Positions 1 to 11,670 of a DNA stretch of 64,000 nucleotides are shown piece after piece. Position numbers and translations under genes: made by a program. Positions within the stretch are counted from its first letter, which is position 1, and each line of letters starts with the position of its first letter. The DNA is from Azadirachta indica (Eukaryota > Streptophyta > Magnoliopsida > Sapindales > Meliaceae): the NCBI GenBank assembly GCA_022749755.1, contig CM040451.1, positions 4,602,871 to 4,666,870 on the forward strand, given 5' to 3'. The notes beneath the pieces are model-generated. The model saw only the letters and a list, made by a program, of their open reading frames with translations. It did no database searches and was not told where the DNA came from.

Positions 1-624
1 CTCAATAAATTCATACTTTCTATTTCATTTAAATCCCTTATTACATATGCATAGATTCAGATCCACAAAACTTTCTTTATGCTTTCTCCTCACTGTGATT
101 CAGTATTTCTGCTGCAGAATCTAGAAATTTGTGCAGTTAGCAAAGTCAAGACACTGGAGATGCTGAGACAAAAACATAAATAAATGAACAAAGGCAAGAA
201 TTACATGCAGTTATGAGAATCTGTAAGATAATGTGGATAAAAAGATTCTAAAATGTATATTTAAAGAGAACAGACAGTTCTACATTGTATTGTTGTTGAA
301 AAAGGAGCGTAGTAGAAACCTTTCTCTCCCTGTAACATTAATTCATTATATTAATTCATTTGATATATGCATAGAAGGCTATATATAAACATAAAATTTT
401 CACAGCCAGAAATGAATGCTGAAGAAAACCACTGGATGTAGTGGAGCCTAGAACTTGAAACAATTTGACATCATGACACATTTATGCCTGTAAAAGTGTG
501 CAAATTATTGAACAAATAAAATGAATTCTCATGTATTCTTTTTGTAGTTCTTTATTAGATTATAAATCAAATCTAAATAAAACAGAGCATGCATGAGAAG
601 AAATTAGAGTACCTGGGGTCTCCT
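1..624 (-). other. NLR-A1 3' flank, probable 3' UTR and intron
   Basis: No open frame of note. On the minus strand the NLR-A stop codon is followed about 12 bases later by CCCCAG/GTACTC (junction near 612-613), a good plant splice donor, so the 3' UTR is probably spliced, as is common in RGA-type NLR genes. No acceptor was chosen. The rest is AT-rich non-coding sequence. Confidence 0.4.
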
Positions 625-3485
625 TTAATGCATAATGATTTTGGGAATGTGAGATATCATTGACCAGTCCTCCCCTGTTCGCTCTCTGTAAAGTTCTGCT
701 AGAATCGGACAATCAGAAATCTTCAATTCTTGCAGTGCTGTCGAGTGAAGAAGGTTCTTGGGCAGTACACTTAATCTGGGGCAGTAATCAATTTCCAAGG
801 AAGAAAGCTGTGGCATGATTGTAATCTGATCTGATCTAATTCCATAATCCCACTCCTCCAATTTATCCATAAGCCCGATTTCAAGCCATTTCAATTTGGG
901 GAAGCAAATAATTGATGAATATGAAGGTGAACCATGATAACTTTCTATTCCCAAAAATTCGTTTCCCACGCTTCTCACACACTCGAAACCCCATATACTG
1001 AGTCCTTCAAGAGATAACAATTTTCCCAGAGGTGGCAAGTGCTCACAATTGAAGCAGTCACCGAGATGCAGATGTCTAAGATTGTTTAAGGACATAATCC
1101 AATGGGCAGAAAAAGTTTGGCCTCTGTATTCGTTGATCATCAGTTTCTCTAAACTTTGAGGTGGCCGCAAGCATTCAAGAAGCACTTCATCCTCCTCATT
1201 CATTCTCTCCACTTCTTCAAACTTGTTGAACTCAAGAGACAATTCTACCAAGTTTTTCATCTCCTGAAGTTGTAGTCTCTTAGCCTCACCCACATCTGAC
1301 AAATTTCCCAGCCCTGTTATCCGACAATCTCCAAATAGATTAAGGGATTTCAAAGATTCCAGTCTACATGCTTGCTACCATGAGTACCGCCATCCACGGC
1401 AAAGGCTTTTAAAGTCCGAAGACTGGTTAGTCTCTCAATCCCTACTGGCATGTAGCTTAAGGAACTAGTCCCATAATTTATCAAATGCCTCAAGTTTATT
1501 AATTTTCCTATCCCTTCAGGAAATTCTTTAAGATACCGACATGAAGTAACATCTAAAGTTTGTAGATTATGTAACTCGCACAACGTTTCAGGTAACTTAT
1601 CTATCTCTTGGCCAGACAAATTGAGGTACCTTAAATGTATTAAATTTCCTATTTCTCTTGGAATTTCTTTGATCAAATTGTGACACTGAAGCCAAACATG
1701 TATACCTAATGCCCTCAATTGCTTCAATTCACCAAACAACTTTCCTAGTACCTCAGAACTAAATGAATGGTCAGCATGTTCAATGTAAATGAAGAGACTA
1801 CGCAATTTTTTGGCATTAAAAATGGAGACAGGGAATGAGTCCCCTTCCCCAAGCATTAGCATTGAATGACGAACTTCCTTATCAAAAGAGCTTATGAATA
1901 GATCTTGAAGGCCATTACTTTCCACTGTAAGACATTCATTCTTACAAAGAAATTGGGCAAGGTCATGTAGAATACCAGGCATCTTGAAACTTAAAATAGT
2001 ACCACTATAACTTTCTGTAAACTCCTGGAAGAAAGAGCGTTCAGCTAAGATGTCAAAATATTCTTGGCCAATTATCTCCTCCTCTTTGTTGTTTTCATTT
2101 GAAAGAAAACCTTGAGCCATCCATAAATAAATTAATTCATCCTTCTTTATATCATAGTCTTTTGGAAAGACAGCACAATATAAGAAGCATCGTCTCACCA
2201 TATGGGGCAAATCATAATAACTCAGCAACAAAGGGGGAAAAAGGCCGTTCTTCGACTCCTCTATTTCCCATATCTCACTGTCTAAGAAATTTTGCCACTC
2301 CTCTTCAGTATTTTTATAGCGTAGGAGACTCCCTAATGCCTTTGCAGCAAGAGGTAAGCCCTTACACTTTTCTACAATGTTTTGCCCAATTTGTTCAAAC
2401 TTTTCACGTTCATCAGAAGACCTATCAAAAAATGCGATCTGCTTAAACAGTGACCAACACTCCTCTCTAGGTAGTTCTTTGATGGAGATAATATCAGTTG
2501 ATTCCAGCATGCGTGCAACTGCCTTACTACGAGTGGTAACTAAGATTTTACTTCCATGAAGACCATTCCTTAGGCAATGATAGAATGGTTCCCATTTATA
2601 ATAATCTTCTAGCCACACATCATCTAACACAAGAAGGAATTTCTTTCCTGTGATAGATTCATAGATCATTTGCATAAGAGTTTCCAGGGTAGCTAAATTG
2701 GAAGCAGAACCATTTAGAGCTCCGATTATTGCTCTAGCAATTCTGAACTCATCAAAATCGGATACATTCACCCACATTCTCTTGTCAAATGCTGTTTCAA
2801 CGTTGTGATGGCTGTAGGCAAATTGAGCAAGAGTTGTTTTGCCAATACCACCCACCCCTACTAGTGAGATGACGTGGAGGCCTTTTGATTCTCCGCTACT
2901 CTCACCGACCAACTTGCTTATCAAAGTCTTCTTCTCCGTGACTCGAACATATACGGCAGACTCATCAGTAAAGGAAAGAGTTGATGGTGTTGTTTTTTGC
3001 TTATCACCACTCTTTTTGACTTCCCCATCAAAATTAAACGAGTCTTTAAATTTGGCAAAATCATTTTGACGGCAGTTGATTTGTTTGATCTTGAGCGAGA
3101 TGTCAGGACGCAGAACAGTTTGTTTGAAACCAAAGCAAGAGCAGGGAAGGAAAGAGCATACATTCTTCTGACGAACAACAGCATTCTCGCCGCCCTCAAC
3201 TTGAAATTTCAGCCTTGCTGTGTCCAACTCATCCAACAAATCTTCCATGTCGTAGGATAAATCTCGGACCTCATCCAGCCAGCGACTAACAGATTTGTCC
3301 ATCACTTGTTTTTCCTCTGCATCAACCAGCACAGCTTGAATGGCTTTAAGATCGTCTGTAAGCTTTCGTACTTCTTTGTCAATAATCTCAGCTACAATTT
3401 CGTCTTCTTTCATATGCTGAGCCCATATTGAAAACAGTTGCTTCAAGACATCGGAAAAGATTGCATCAACCATGGGGTAATTCAT
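625..3485 (-). pseudogene. CC-NBS-LRR resistance protein, gene A copy 1, frameshifted in the LRR
   Basis: Intracellular immune receptor of the plant CNL (RGA-like) family, single coding exon, minus strand. The start is ATG at 3485, or the in-frame ATG at 3473 giving the usual MVDAI opening. Visible in order: N-terminal coiled coil with the EDVID-like segment YDMEDLLDEL (residues 79-88), P-loop GVGGIGKTT (210-218), kinase-2 KKFLLVLDDVW (281-291), RNBS-B GSKILVTTR (311-319), GLPLA (376-380), RNBS-D CFLYCAVFPKDY (433-444), an altered MHD reading MPG (502-504) followed by ILHDLA, then LRRs. One T is missing near 1371-1373 compared with copy 2, so the frame ends six residues after GTHGSK (residue 705) at 1350, while the remaining LRR (625-1353) stays open in another frame. 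The combined length of about 950 aa is normal for the family. A truncated CC-NBS-partial-LRR product is possible; an assembly indel is equally possible. Confidence 0.93.
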
Positions 3486-3700
3486 GATGCTAATTTTCTG
3501 GTGACGAAAGGAGGAGATATGATTTGAGGTGCTTGTGTCTGTAAAATAAGATCTGGTTAATATATTTGAAGAAGACTGTATCAGTAAGAGTCTACATCTA
3601 ATAATTCAGCTTTGCTTCTTAATTTATTGATATATGGTATATACCGTCAATTTATTAAAATTCATCACTCCACCCCTATATAACAGTAAAATAATTATTT
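3486..3700 (-). promoter_or_regulatory. Putative promoter and 5' UTR of NLR-A1
   Basis: Region upstream of the minus-strand start. The best TATA-like string on the minus strand is GTTATATAG (plus 3675-3683), about 200 bases before the ATG. It lies inside the left arm of the foldback element that begins at 3620, so the element may supply the core promoter. A second candidate, GGTATATACC, lies near 3636-3645. No experimental start is known; this is inference from position and composition. Confidence 0.3.
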
Positions 3701-4292
3701 TACTTTTATTTTTAATTAAAAATAAAAGAAATAATAAGTTTTAGACTCTAAACTTTGAAAAAATAATAAATTATCACATACTTTAGTCAATTATAACATT
3801 TTAATCTTTACTACTACATTTATCATTATCTATTAAAATTTTTTAGGCTATAATTCACTTTTTCTCCCGAACAATAAAAAAACATAATTTCACTATATTT
3901 AATAAAAAATTCAAAGGAAGCACGTTTCATAAAAAAAGATGATAGAAGAAGTTGATGCATTTTTTTGATAAGAAATGGCAAAAGAAGTGTACTTCCTTTG
4001 AATTTTTCATTAAGTGCATTAAAATTATAATTTGTTAATTTTGGGAGAAAAAATTGAATTATAACCTTAAAAATTTTAAGAATAATGATAAATGTAATAA
4101 AAGAGACTAAAATATTAAAATAAACCAAAAGTGTGTTGTAATTTATTATTTGGTCAAAGTTTAGGGATTAAAATATAATTATTTCTTTTTATTTTTAATT
4201 AAAATAAGGATAAAATAGTTATTTTATTGTTAATGGGAGATGGCGTGATGATATATATATATATATATATACATATGTATGTCAATAAATTA
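3620..4292. mobile_element. Foldback MITE, about 671 bp, near-palindromic
   Basis: The left half (3620-3925) and the reverse complement of the right half (about 3985-4292) align almost throughout. The ends are TAATTTATTGA and TCAATAAATTA. Shared inner landmarks are TCATCAC near both ends, TTTTTAATTAAAAATAAAA, CTAAACTTTG, ACATTTATCATTAT, TATAATTCA, TTTTTCTCCC and AAAAATTCAAAGGAAG. Only about 60 bases at the centre are unpaired. A (TA)n run lies in the right arm at 4250-4270. There is no coding capacity; superfamily is not assigned because the target duplication is ambiguous. Confidence 0.8.
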
Positions 4293-4361
4293 GAGCGAAA
4301 AAATTGAAAATAACCCTAATATATTAGTTTGAAGAAGACTTTATCAATAAGAGTCTATAAC

Positions 4362-4446
<85 letters not shown>

Positions 4447-4447
4447 T
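4362..4447. repeat. AAT trinucleotide microsatellite
   Basis: About 28 uninterrupted AAT/ATA units. The matching tract in the right copy has a similar length but carries one CAT interruption, so it is a usable length and sequence marker for telling the copies apart. Confidence 0.97.
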
Positions 4448-4461
4448 TTAGGTATTGTTGT

Positions 4462-5185
4462 TGGGGTAAAGGTGGTTTTAGTTCCACAAGTTCGGTTTAT
4501 TACTTTTTATGAGTTTTAATAATTTTAAAAATATTTTTAAAAATCTTAGTATATTGAAAAGGACAATTATACCATTAAATAATAATAGTTATTTAAAAAA
4601 ATTAATAAATCTCTAAAAATTGATAAAAAATAAAATATATTTAGATGAAATATATTAATTAAATAAATTACAAATATTATTTGAATAATTATTAATAAAA
4701 TAATTGTATTATAATTATTTGTAAGAAAAAATGTTCGTAATTATTGGAAATTAAAATAAAATAAAACACAAATAAATATTAGTTTATAATAAAATATAGA
4801 TTTATTTATTTTACAAAATACTATAATAAATATTTATGATATATTATGATTTAAATAAAATATATGTACATATAGTAAAATATAAATAAAAATAATAAAA
4901 AACCACTAAAATATTGAATAAATTACACTATATTAATGAATATTTATATTATCAATATGCTATAAAATAATAATACCATTTGTTTGATTAATATATTTTA
5001 TATAACTATATGTATTTTATATCAAATTTTATAAATTTATTGGCTATTTTTTAAATAAATATTATCATATAAAGTTATAATTCTTATTTTGTAATAAATT
5101 AAAATTTTTAAAAATATTTTGAAAATTACTAAAATTAATAAGAATATTAGAATAAACTTTTGGACTACAAACGAGTTTTCCCTCC
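4462..5185. mobile_element. AT-rich element with degenerate terminal inverted repeats
   Basis: The left end, GGGGTAAAGGTGGTTTTAG then TTCCACAAG, resembles the reverse complement of the right end, GGAGGGAAAACTCGTTTG then TAGTCCAAAAG. Both ends continue inward to TTTTAATAATTTTAAAAAT-like sequence and AAATATTTTTAAAAAT. The interior is almost pure A/T. A related AT-rich block lies at 14370-14990. Most likely a decayed TIR MITE; superfamily not determined. Confidence 0.35.
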
Positions 5186-5220
5186 GTTCTAATTTGTTCA
5201 ATTTTTTTATCATTATCAGA

Positions 5221-5498
5221 TTAATATTTCAATCAATGACCTAACTATTTTATCTAATATTCCTTTTATCCCCCAAGTTTCATAATTAGCCTCAATGCAT
5301 TTGCCGTAATGTTTCAGTCAATACCCTTATTATTTTTTCTAATATCGTTGTTGTCCTCAAGTCTCATAATTACGCTCAATGCCCCAAATGTAGTAATGAA
5401 AGGAAGTATCATTATTTGCTGTAATATTTCAGTGAGCATTTTACTATTTAATCAATATCCCTACTGTCTCTCAAGTTCCATAATTAGCTTCATTTTCC
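5221..5498. repeat. Degenerate minisatellite, three units of about 78 bp
   Basis: Three copies starting near 5221, 5306 and 5421 share the pattern TAATRTTTCARTSA, then TCTAATATC or TCAATATCC, then CTCAAGTYTCATAATTAG and CTTCAT or CTCAATG. Spacers between units are 8-37 bases. The short open frame across the second and third units is composition-driven and not called as a gene. Confidence 0.65.
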
Positions 5499-6720
5499 TT
5501 GAGAAAATTATCTGTATTTAAGAAAAAAGTATAATTACTAATATTTGTATAAATGAAATTTAAAAAATCTGTGAATACCAAATTGATATAAATGTGAAAA
5601 ATAGAAAATATTACACAGTGAAATTAAATAACGAATGCAATAAACTTGAATTAGAGTTTAGTTAAAAATAAAAGTTATTAATGTCATTGATCCGACAATA
5701 ATCAAATAGATTAAAAGAATTCTCCTCACACTATTCCAATCAAATGATGATCAAGCATCTTTTAGTTGAAAAAAATTCTCTTTTATTGAAAAAAGGTTTA
5801 GAAAGTTTTATAAAATATATATATATACACACACATATATATAGACGGTTTTTTTTATTAAAAATATATCATAAAACATAATAATTTTAATTTAAGTAAA
5901 TAAAAAATATATTACTCCTCACTCTAATTTCTCAAATGAAAAAAATAATATATAAATACTAAGAAGATCAAATGGTTTCAAATTTTAATATTTGTAAAAT
6001 ATTATATACCATTAATGGAAAAGATTTTAGTAATTTATAGAGTTATATAGTACATTAAATTTTGGTATAACTTCTCGTTTGTTAAAATTAATTTTTAAAA
6101 AGAATTTTATTTTAAAAAAATTTTTTATATTTAGAGAAAAAATACATGATAAAGAAAATTAATTAAGTTTCATTTAGATATTTATAAGGCTGTAGAAAGT
6201 AAAGTTTAACTTTTAAATTACATATGTGAGTAACAATATATTTAAATAAGTTTTAGGATATAAATAAATTTACCAAAATTAAAAAAGAAGACAAGGCAAG
6301 ACAAGTATGAATTTGATTGAAATCTAAATATGATTTATATGTATTATATATTTTAGACACATATGTATTATGTATTTTTCAAAATGTTAAAACTTTTTGA
6401 TAGTAGTTTATTATTTTTTGTCATTTTTATAAATTTAAAATTATAAAAAAGTGAGAAGAATAATATAAACAATGGTGACAGACTATTCAAAAAATTGAAA
6501 GAGTTCCGGTAAACGTATGGTACATTTATAGCCCTGCTCTTATTTTTAATTTCCACGTCTCTTCCATTATTGTAATATGAAAATTAAATGGTCTACCGTC
6601 ACGGTGTCTTTTACTGTTGTAGGAGTAATAAACTAAAAGTTTTCATTTTCATTTTCTTTTTAACTCTCTTAAAAAAATAATAAAAAGTCCAGATAAAACA
6701 AAAGGGAAAACTTTCAAAAA
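5499..6720. other. AT-rich intergenic sequence
   Basis: Non-coding A/T-rich sequence with a TATATATACACACACATATATATA dinucleotide patch near 5818-5842 and long A and T runs. No gene, RNA or bounded element could be supported. Confidence 0.5.
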
Positions 6721-6759
6721 TCGAGAGTCTACAGGTGCTTCATTGTTTTTCAATCGCTA

Positions 6760-7215
6760 TATTGCGAAAGCATCCTTGCACCAATTATTATAATACAAAT
6801 GGATGTAGTACAACTATCTCATTGTTATTAGAGAAATTTAACCGGGCTGAATTTCGACAATATCTACGGTTTAAAATTTATTATAAAAATGATTTATTTA
6901 AGTTTTTTTTGACGATAGTATCTCTATTCAAAGTACATCTTGGTGATCTTTAAAATTTTTTTACGAGAGTATTTTAGTTTAAATAGGTCATTTTTTAAAC
7001 ATAGTTTGAATAGCGATTATTTTAAAAAATTAGTAACCTAATTTGATTATTGTTAAAAATCTCTCTTATTATTATCCTAGTAAGAATTAGTGTAACACAG
7101 TTGTCTCACTGTCTTTAATGTTGTTGAGAGTTTAATTTTTTTTTTTGTAAAGACGAGATAAAAAAGACTTATTTTTTTAAAAAAAATTTCAATAATAGAC
7201 TACTAGTTTCTCAAA
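6760..7215 (+). repeat. Two decayed relatives of the SINE-like array unit
   Basis: At 6760-6835 the string TTGCGAAAGCATCCTTGCACC, then ATTATTATAATAC, matches the left part of the monomers at 10.1-11.7 kb. At 7090-7215 the right part recurs: CAGTTGTCTCACTGTCTTTAA, then TGTTGTTGAGAGTTTAATTTTT. These isolated fragments indicate a dispersed family and not only a local satellite. Confidence 0.55.
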
Positions 7216-8640
7216 TTTGTTTTTATTTAAAATTTGAACATAATTAAAATTTGAATTTAATTAAAATTAAAATTTAATAAATATATTATTTTTATTTTAA
7301 ATGTCTAAATATCAATATTAAATTATTTATTTTTATAAAATTAAAAAATTTGAAACTAGTGTGTTGACATATATATCTTAAAAATTGAAAAACTAATATG
7401 TTAAGTTGTTGATATATATAAATGTTAAATAATAAATTAATAGTATTATTAATAAATAAAATATTTAATTTATTCAGACATTTAGTTATTTAGATTTTAA
7501 TTATTTTTAACTTAATTACGTTCAAACACTTTTAAAAGGTTTTCAACATAAGTTAAATTTTAACCATCCATATAATGTACAAATAATCTCAACCATTTAA
7601 AATACTGAAAATGTTTTTATGGTTTTACTTTACTCACACCAAATACTGACCTTAAACTTATTTTGCAAATAAATAAATAAAAAAAGATTGGGAAACATAA
7701 ATAGAGTGACAAAAGATTTGCTAAAAATATATTTTGAGTACATAAAAAATAGATTTGACAAAAGATTGGTTGTATGGTCATTTTAATATCGATAAATACA
7801 ACAAATAATAATTTAATCAAAATTTTTGTTAAAGAATTGACAAAGTCATAAGTAATTTGATAGTATTTTACATCACTAATTTCACAATCTTGAATTGTGA
7901 AAATAATAGAAAATGATAAAAATAATAAGAGAGACCTAAGAATCAAAACTAAAACATTTATAAGGGAGACAAATTACTATAGAAACAGACCAAAATGTTA
8001 AAATAGGGACATGAAAGTTTTTTGGGTAAAGGAAGGATGAAATTAAGTATAAAATTATAAGGATAAGAAAAAATTATTGAAGAATAATAAAAAAATTTAA
8101 GGGGAGGATGAAATTAAATATAAAAATTATAAGATATAAGAAGAGAGTATTGAAGTAAGAATGATAAAAATTGAAAATGATAAGTCATCAAAAAAGTTAA
8201 AAATAGAAAGAAAAGGTGGGCAGGAAAATATAAAATTTTTTTCTTATATATTTATATAAAGAAAAGTCAAAGATTTTGCTAGGGCTCGTAATATATACTA
8301 AGCTTATAATGTTGACAAATAACTTTATGTCCTTTTTTATTTGCTAAATTACTATTATAACTTTTCTTGTTTTGTTGTACGTTTAAGGTATATTTATCAT
8401 TTTATCCCAGGTTATGCAATGTTAATATTCTCATATTAATCACCATATTAAACGAAAGATAAAACGGCCATGTCAGCACTCATGTCACTTTTTCTCTAAT
8501 AACGATGGAGAAAATTGAAGAATAAGAGTATTTGATAATTGTTTTGGAAGTAGGGGTGTCGGTGTCAGTTATGCAATAAAGTAGGAGTTCAAATATCATT
8601 TATCTCTTTTTTTGAGAAAATAAGATAAAAGAAAGATTCA
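7216..8640. other. AT-rich intergenic sequence between repeat remnants
   Basis: Stacked A/T-rich repeats without convincing coding content. A patch around 8556-8640 (GTGTCAGTTATGC, then GGAGTTCAAATATCATTTATC, then a T-run) looks like the tail of a tRNA-type SINE with a B-box-like GAGTTCAAAT, but I cannot bound it. The minus-strand open frame at 7617-7946 is low-complexity and is not called. Confidence 0.4.
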
Positions 8641-8669
8641 ATATTTTTTTAAAAAAAAAAGACTAAATT

Positions 8670-8945
8670 TTAGACTAAACAAATCTCCCCATGGGGAAAG
8701 TTGGACCCATTATTATCATGTAATACTCAATATTTTTTTAAGAAAAAATAAAATGAATATTGGACTAATTTGTCTTCTTAAATAAATAATATTATAAGCC
8801 GATATTTGGATTACGAAACATATTTGCATTTATTATATCGTAAAATGAATTGGCATGGTCCAGCTACCTCGTTGTTTTTAATGTTACTGAGGGTTTAATT
8901 TTCTTTTGAAGGAGATAAGATAGGAAAAAAAATTCAATATATATA
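8670..8945 (+). repeat. Diverged unit of the SINE-like family
   Basis: Contains AGACTAAACAAATC, CCCATTATTATCATGTAATA and, further on, GCATGGTCCAGCTACCTCG (A-box-like TGGTCCAGCTA at 8856-8866) followed by TTTTAATGTTACTGAGGG and TTTAATTTTC. The order is that of the array monomers, with extra sequence between the two halves. Confidence 0.6.
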
Positions 8946-8979
8946 CACATATATATATTTTAGAAAGTGAGTAATTTTT

Positions 8980-9505
8980 AACGTTAATATATCATCATTA
9001 TTAAAAGTCATCACTCTACTCCAAACAATGATAAAATGGTTGTTTTACTCTTCTTTTAATTAAAAATAGAAAGTCATTATAACATTTTAGTCCCTACTAT
9101 TACATCAATATATTAAATAGTGATGAAGTACAAATTTATCTCTATTGAATTTAAATAAATATGTTATACCATTCATCTTTAATATCTATAAACATAAAAA
9201 ACCTAATCTACCACTTCATTGCCACCTTTCTTCCCTTCTCATCTCAAAATTTGTCACTCCTACCATCACCTTTATTTTCATATTGTATCTTTTCTATTTT
9301 TTTAATTTTTTTCTCTATCACTTTCTCTGCATGATCATCGCCACTGCTACCTTCTCCTTTTTCTTTTTTTAAAATTATAGGTAGAAATTGATGCATTTTT
9401 TACAAACAAGATGGCAAGAGAAGTTAATATATTTTTTCCAATAATAAATGACAGTAAAAGTGTGCCTACTTTGAATTTTTTTATTAAATGCTATGAAATT
9501 ATGGT
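8980..9505. mobile_element. Incomplete relative of the foldback MITE
   Basis: The left part (8985-9120) repeats the outer arm of the 3620-4292 element: TCATCACTCTACTCC, TTTTAATTAAAAATAGAAA, ATTATAACATTTTAGTCC. The segment 9380-9500 repeats its centre and start of the right arm: TTGATGCATTTTTT, GATGGCAAGAGAAGT, AAAGTGTGCCTACTTTG. The distal right arm is not present. An unrelated CT-rich filler of about 250 bp lies between. Confidence 0.6.
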
Positions 9506-10114
9506 CTAAAAGTCGTTTATTTTTTAACTTATGTCTGAATATTTATTAAAAACATGTGAATATAAGTAAATTAAAAATTTTGACTTATATTTGAATAAGT
9601 AAATCTTTGAATAATTTAATATTTTTTAAAAATATTCTTATTTTATTAATTCATTTACCTAACAAAATTAAAACCTATTTAATTATTTTTAACGTATTTA
9701 TTATCTATTATAGGTCCCCTCTACTTCTTTTATGAATCCTACTTATTTTATATTTTAATTGTTATAATAAATTTGTATTTTACATAATTACAACTATATT
9801 ACAATATCACTTATTAATTTTATTTAATTTTTATTGATCTTTATATCATCAATTAGAAATTAATTTTTTAGAAAAAAAAATATGTAAACAAATAAATAAA
9901 TAATGTACATACTAATATAATTTATTATTTTTTTATTTGTTATTGTGCTAATACAATCAAAATTATTATATATATATATATATATATATAAGTATATTAT
10001 TTAAGAGGATAATATGTGTCAAAATAATAATTTTTAAACTTTTTATTTTGTTAAAACAAACAATTTAATAATCATTTTAAGATGTTTTAAAATAAAAAAT
10101 AAACATATCATTCA
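9506..10114. other. AT-rich sequence with (TA)n, possible hAT-type MITE remnant
   Basis: It opens near GTCGTTTATTTTTTAACTTA, then TGTCTGAATAT, and closes near TTCAGATTTCAGTCATGTTC, then AAACAAATGATACC, a pattern resembling plant hAT-like MITE ends of the type TTTGTTTTTAACTT...TTCAGA. A (TA)n tract lies near 9966-9990 and is shorter in the right copy. Boundaries and assignment are tentative. Confidence 0.3.
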
Positions 10115-11670
10115 AATTCAGATTTCAGTCATGTTCAGAGTTTAGATCAAAAAAAAAAAAAACAAATGATACCTAAGTCTTCTCAAATAAATGATATTAG
10201 GCTAATCAATAAATAATATTAGACTAAAGAAATTTGTTGATTGCAAAAGTAGACCTGCACCCATTATTATGTAATACGAGCTGGGGTGGTCCAATTGTTT
10301 CATTGTGTTTAATGTTGTTGAGGCTTTAATTTTTTTTGTTTGAGAAGAAAAGATAAAAATAAGACTTAATAATTTCTTTTTTTTTTGGAAAGAAAATAAG
10401 ACCAAGTCTTCTTCTCAAATAAATAATATTAGACTAAACAAATTTGTCAATTGCAAAAGCATACCTGCACCTGTTATCATGTAATATAAGCTGGGGTGAT
10501 CTAGTTGTTTCATTACTTTTACTGTTATTGAGGGTTAAATTTTCTTTTTGAGAAGATAAGATAAAAATAAGACTTAATAGTCTTTTCTAAAAGAAAATAA
10601 GACTAAGTCTTCTTCTCAAATAAATAATATTAGATTAAAGAAATTTGCTGATTGCGAAAGTAAAACTGCACCCATCATCATCTAATATGAGCTAGGGTAG
10701 TTCAGATTCATATTTCAGTTATATTCATATTTCAGACATGTTAAGAGTTCAGACAAAGAAAAAAGAGGAAAACAAACACTACCTAAGTCTTCTCAAATAA
10801 ATGATATTAGAATAACTAATAAATAATATTAGACTAAAGAAATATGTTGATTGCAAAAGTAAACTTGCACCCATTATCATGTAACACGAGCTGGGGTGGT
10901 CCAGCTGTTTCATTGTCTTTAATTTTGTTGAGGGTTTAATTTTTTCTGTTTGAGAAGAAAAGATAAAAATAAGACTTAATAATTTCTTTTTTTTGTGAAA
11001 GAAAATAAGATTAAGTCATCTTCTAAAATAAATAATATTAGACTAACCACTGGATAATATTAGACTAAATATGTCAATTGCAAAAGCATACCTGCACCTG
11101 TTATCATGTAATACGAGTTGGGGTGGTCTAGTTATTTTATTACCTTTAATGTTATTGGGGGTTTAATTTTCTTTTTGAGAAGAAAAGATAAAAATAAGAC
11201 TTAATAGTCTTTTTTAAAATAAAATGAGATTAAGTTTTCTTGTCAAATAAATAATATTAGGTTAACCAATAAATACTATTAGACTAAAGAAATCTGCCGA
11301 CTGCGAAAGTATACCTGGGGGTGGTCCAGCTGTTTTGTTGCCTTTAACTTTGTTAAGGGTTTAATTTTTTTAGTTTGAGAAAGAAAAATAAAAATAAAAT
11401 TTAATAATTTTTTAAAAAAAATAAGATTATGTCATTTTCTCAAATAAATAATATTTAACTAACTAATAGATAATATTAGACTAAATTGATTGCAAAAACA
11501 TACCTACACCCATTATCATATAATATGACCTGAGGTGATGCAGCTGTTTCATTATCTTTAATGTTGTTGAGGGTTTAATTTTTTTTTTATAATTTGAGAA
11601 GAAAGGATGAAGATAAGATTTAATAATTTTTTTTTTAAAAAAAATAAGACTAAGTCGCCTTCTCAAATTA
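10115..11670 (+). repeat. Tandem array of seven SINE-like monomers with higher-order structure
   Basis: Seven monomers of about 200-227 bp. Each carries ATTGCRAAAG, usually ACCTGCACC, TTATCATGTAATA, GCTGGGGTGGTCC and GAGGGTTTAATTTT in order. A-box-like strings start near 10287, 10497, 10696 (degenerate), 10897, 11124, 11322 and 11537; TGGTCCAGCTG fits the Pol III consensus TRGYNNARNNG exactly. GGTTTAATTTT about 25 bases downstream is a weak B box. Monomers 1 and 4 share one variant set (TTAATAATTTCTTTT), and 2 and 5 another (CACCTGTTATCATG, TTAATAGTCTTTT), giving a period near 610-630 bp. TTTGAGAAGA and TCTTCTCAAA form a short inverted repeat in each unit. Confidence 0.85.

Noticed and set aside
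2099..3260. Several plus-strand open frames opposite NLR-A (and the same at 38865-40026)
   Set aside because: They are antisense shadows of the NB-ARC coding strand with no family resemblance of their own.
5309..9372. Small frames in the spacer (5309-5521, 6368-6556, 7617-7946, 9145-9372)
   Set aside because: Low-complexity F/I/L/K-rich translations in AT-rich repeats; they change length between copies through A/T-run indels.
10115..11670. CRISPR-like or centromeric satellite array
   Set aside because: Monomers are 200 bp, diverged and A-box-bearing, without short uniform repeats and unique spacers; only seven units, and the DNA is plant nuclear.
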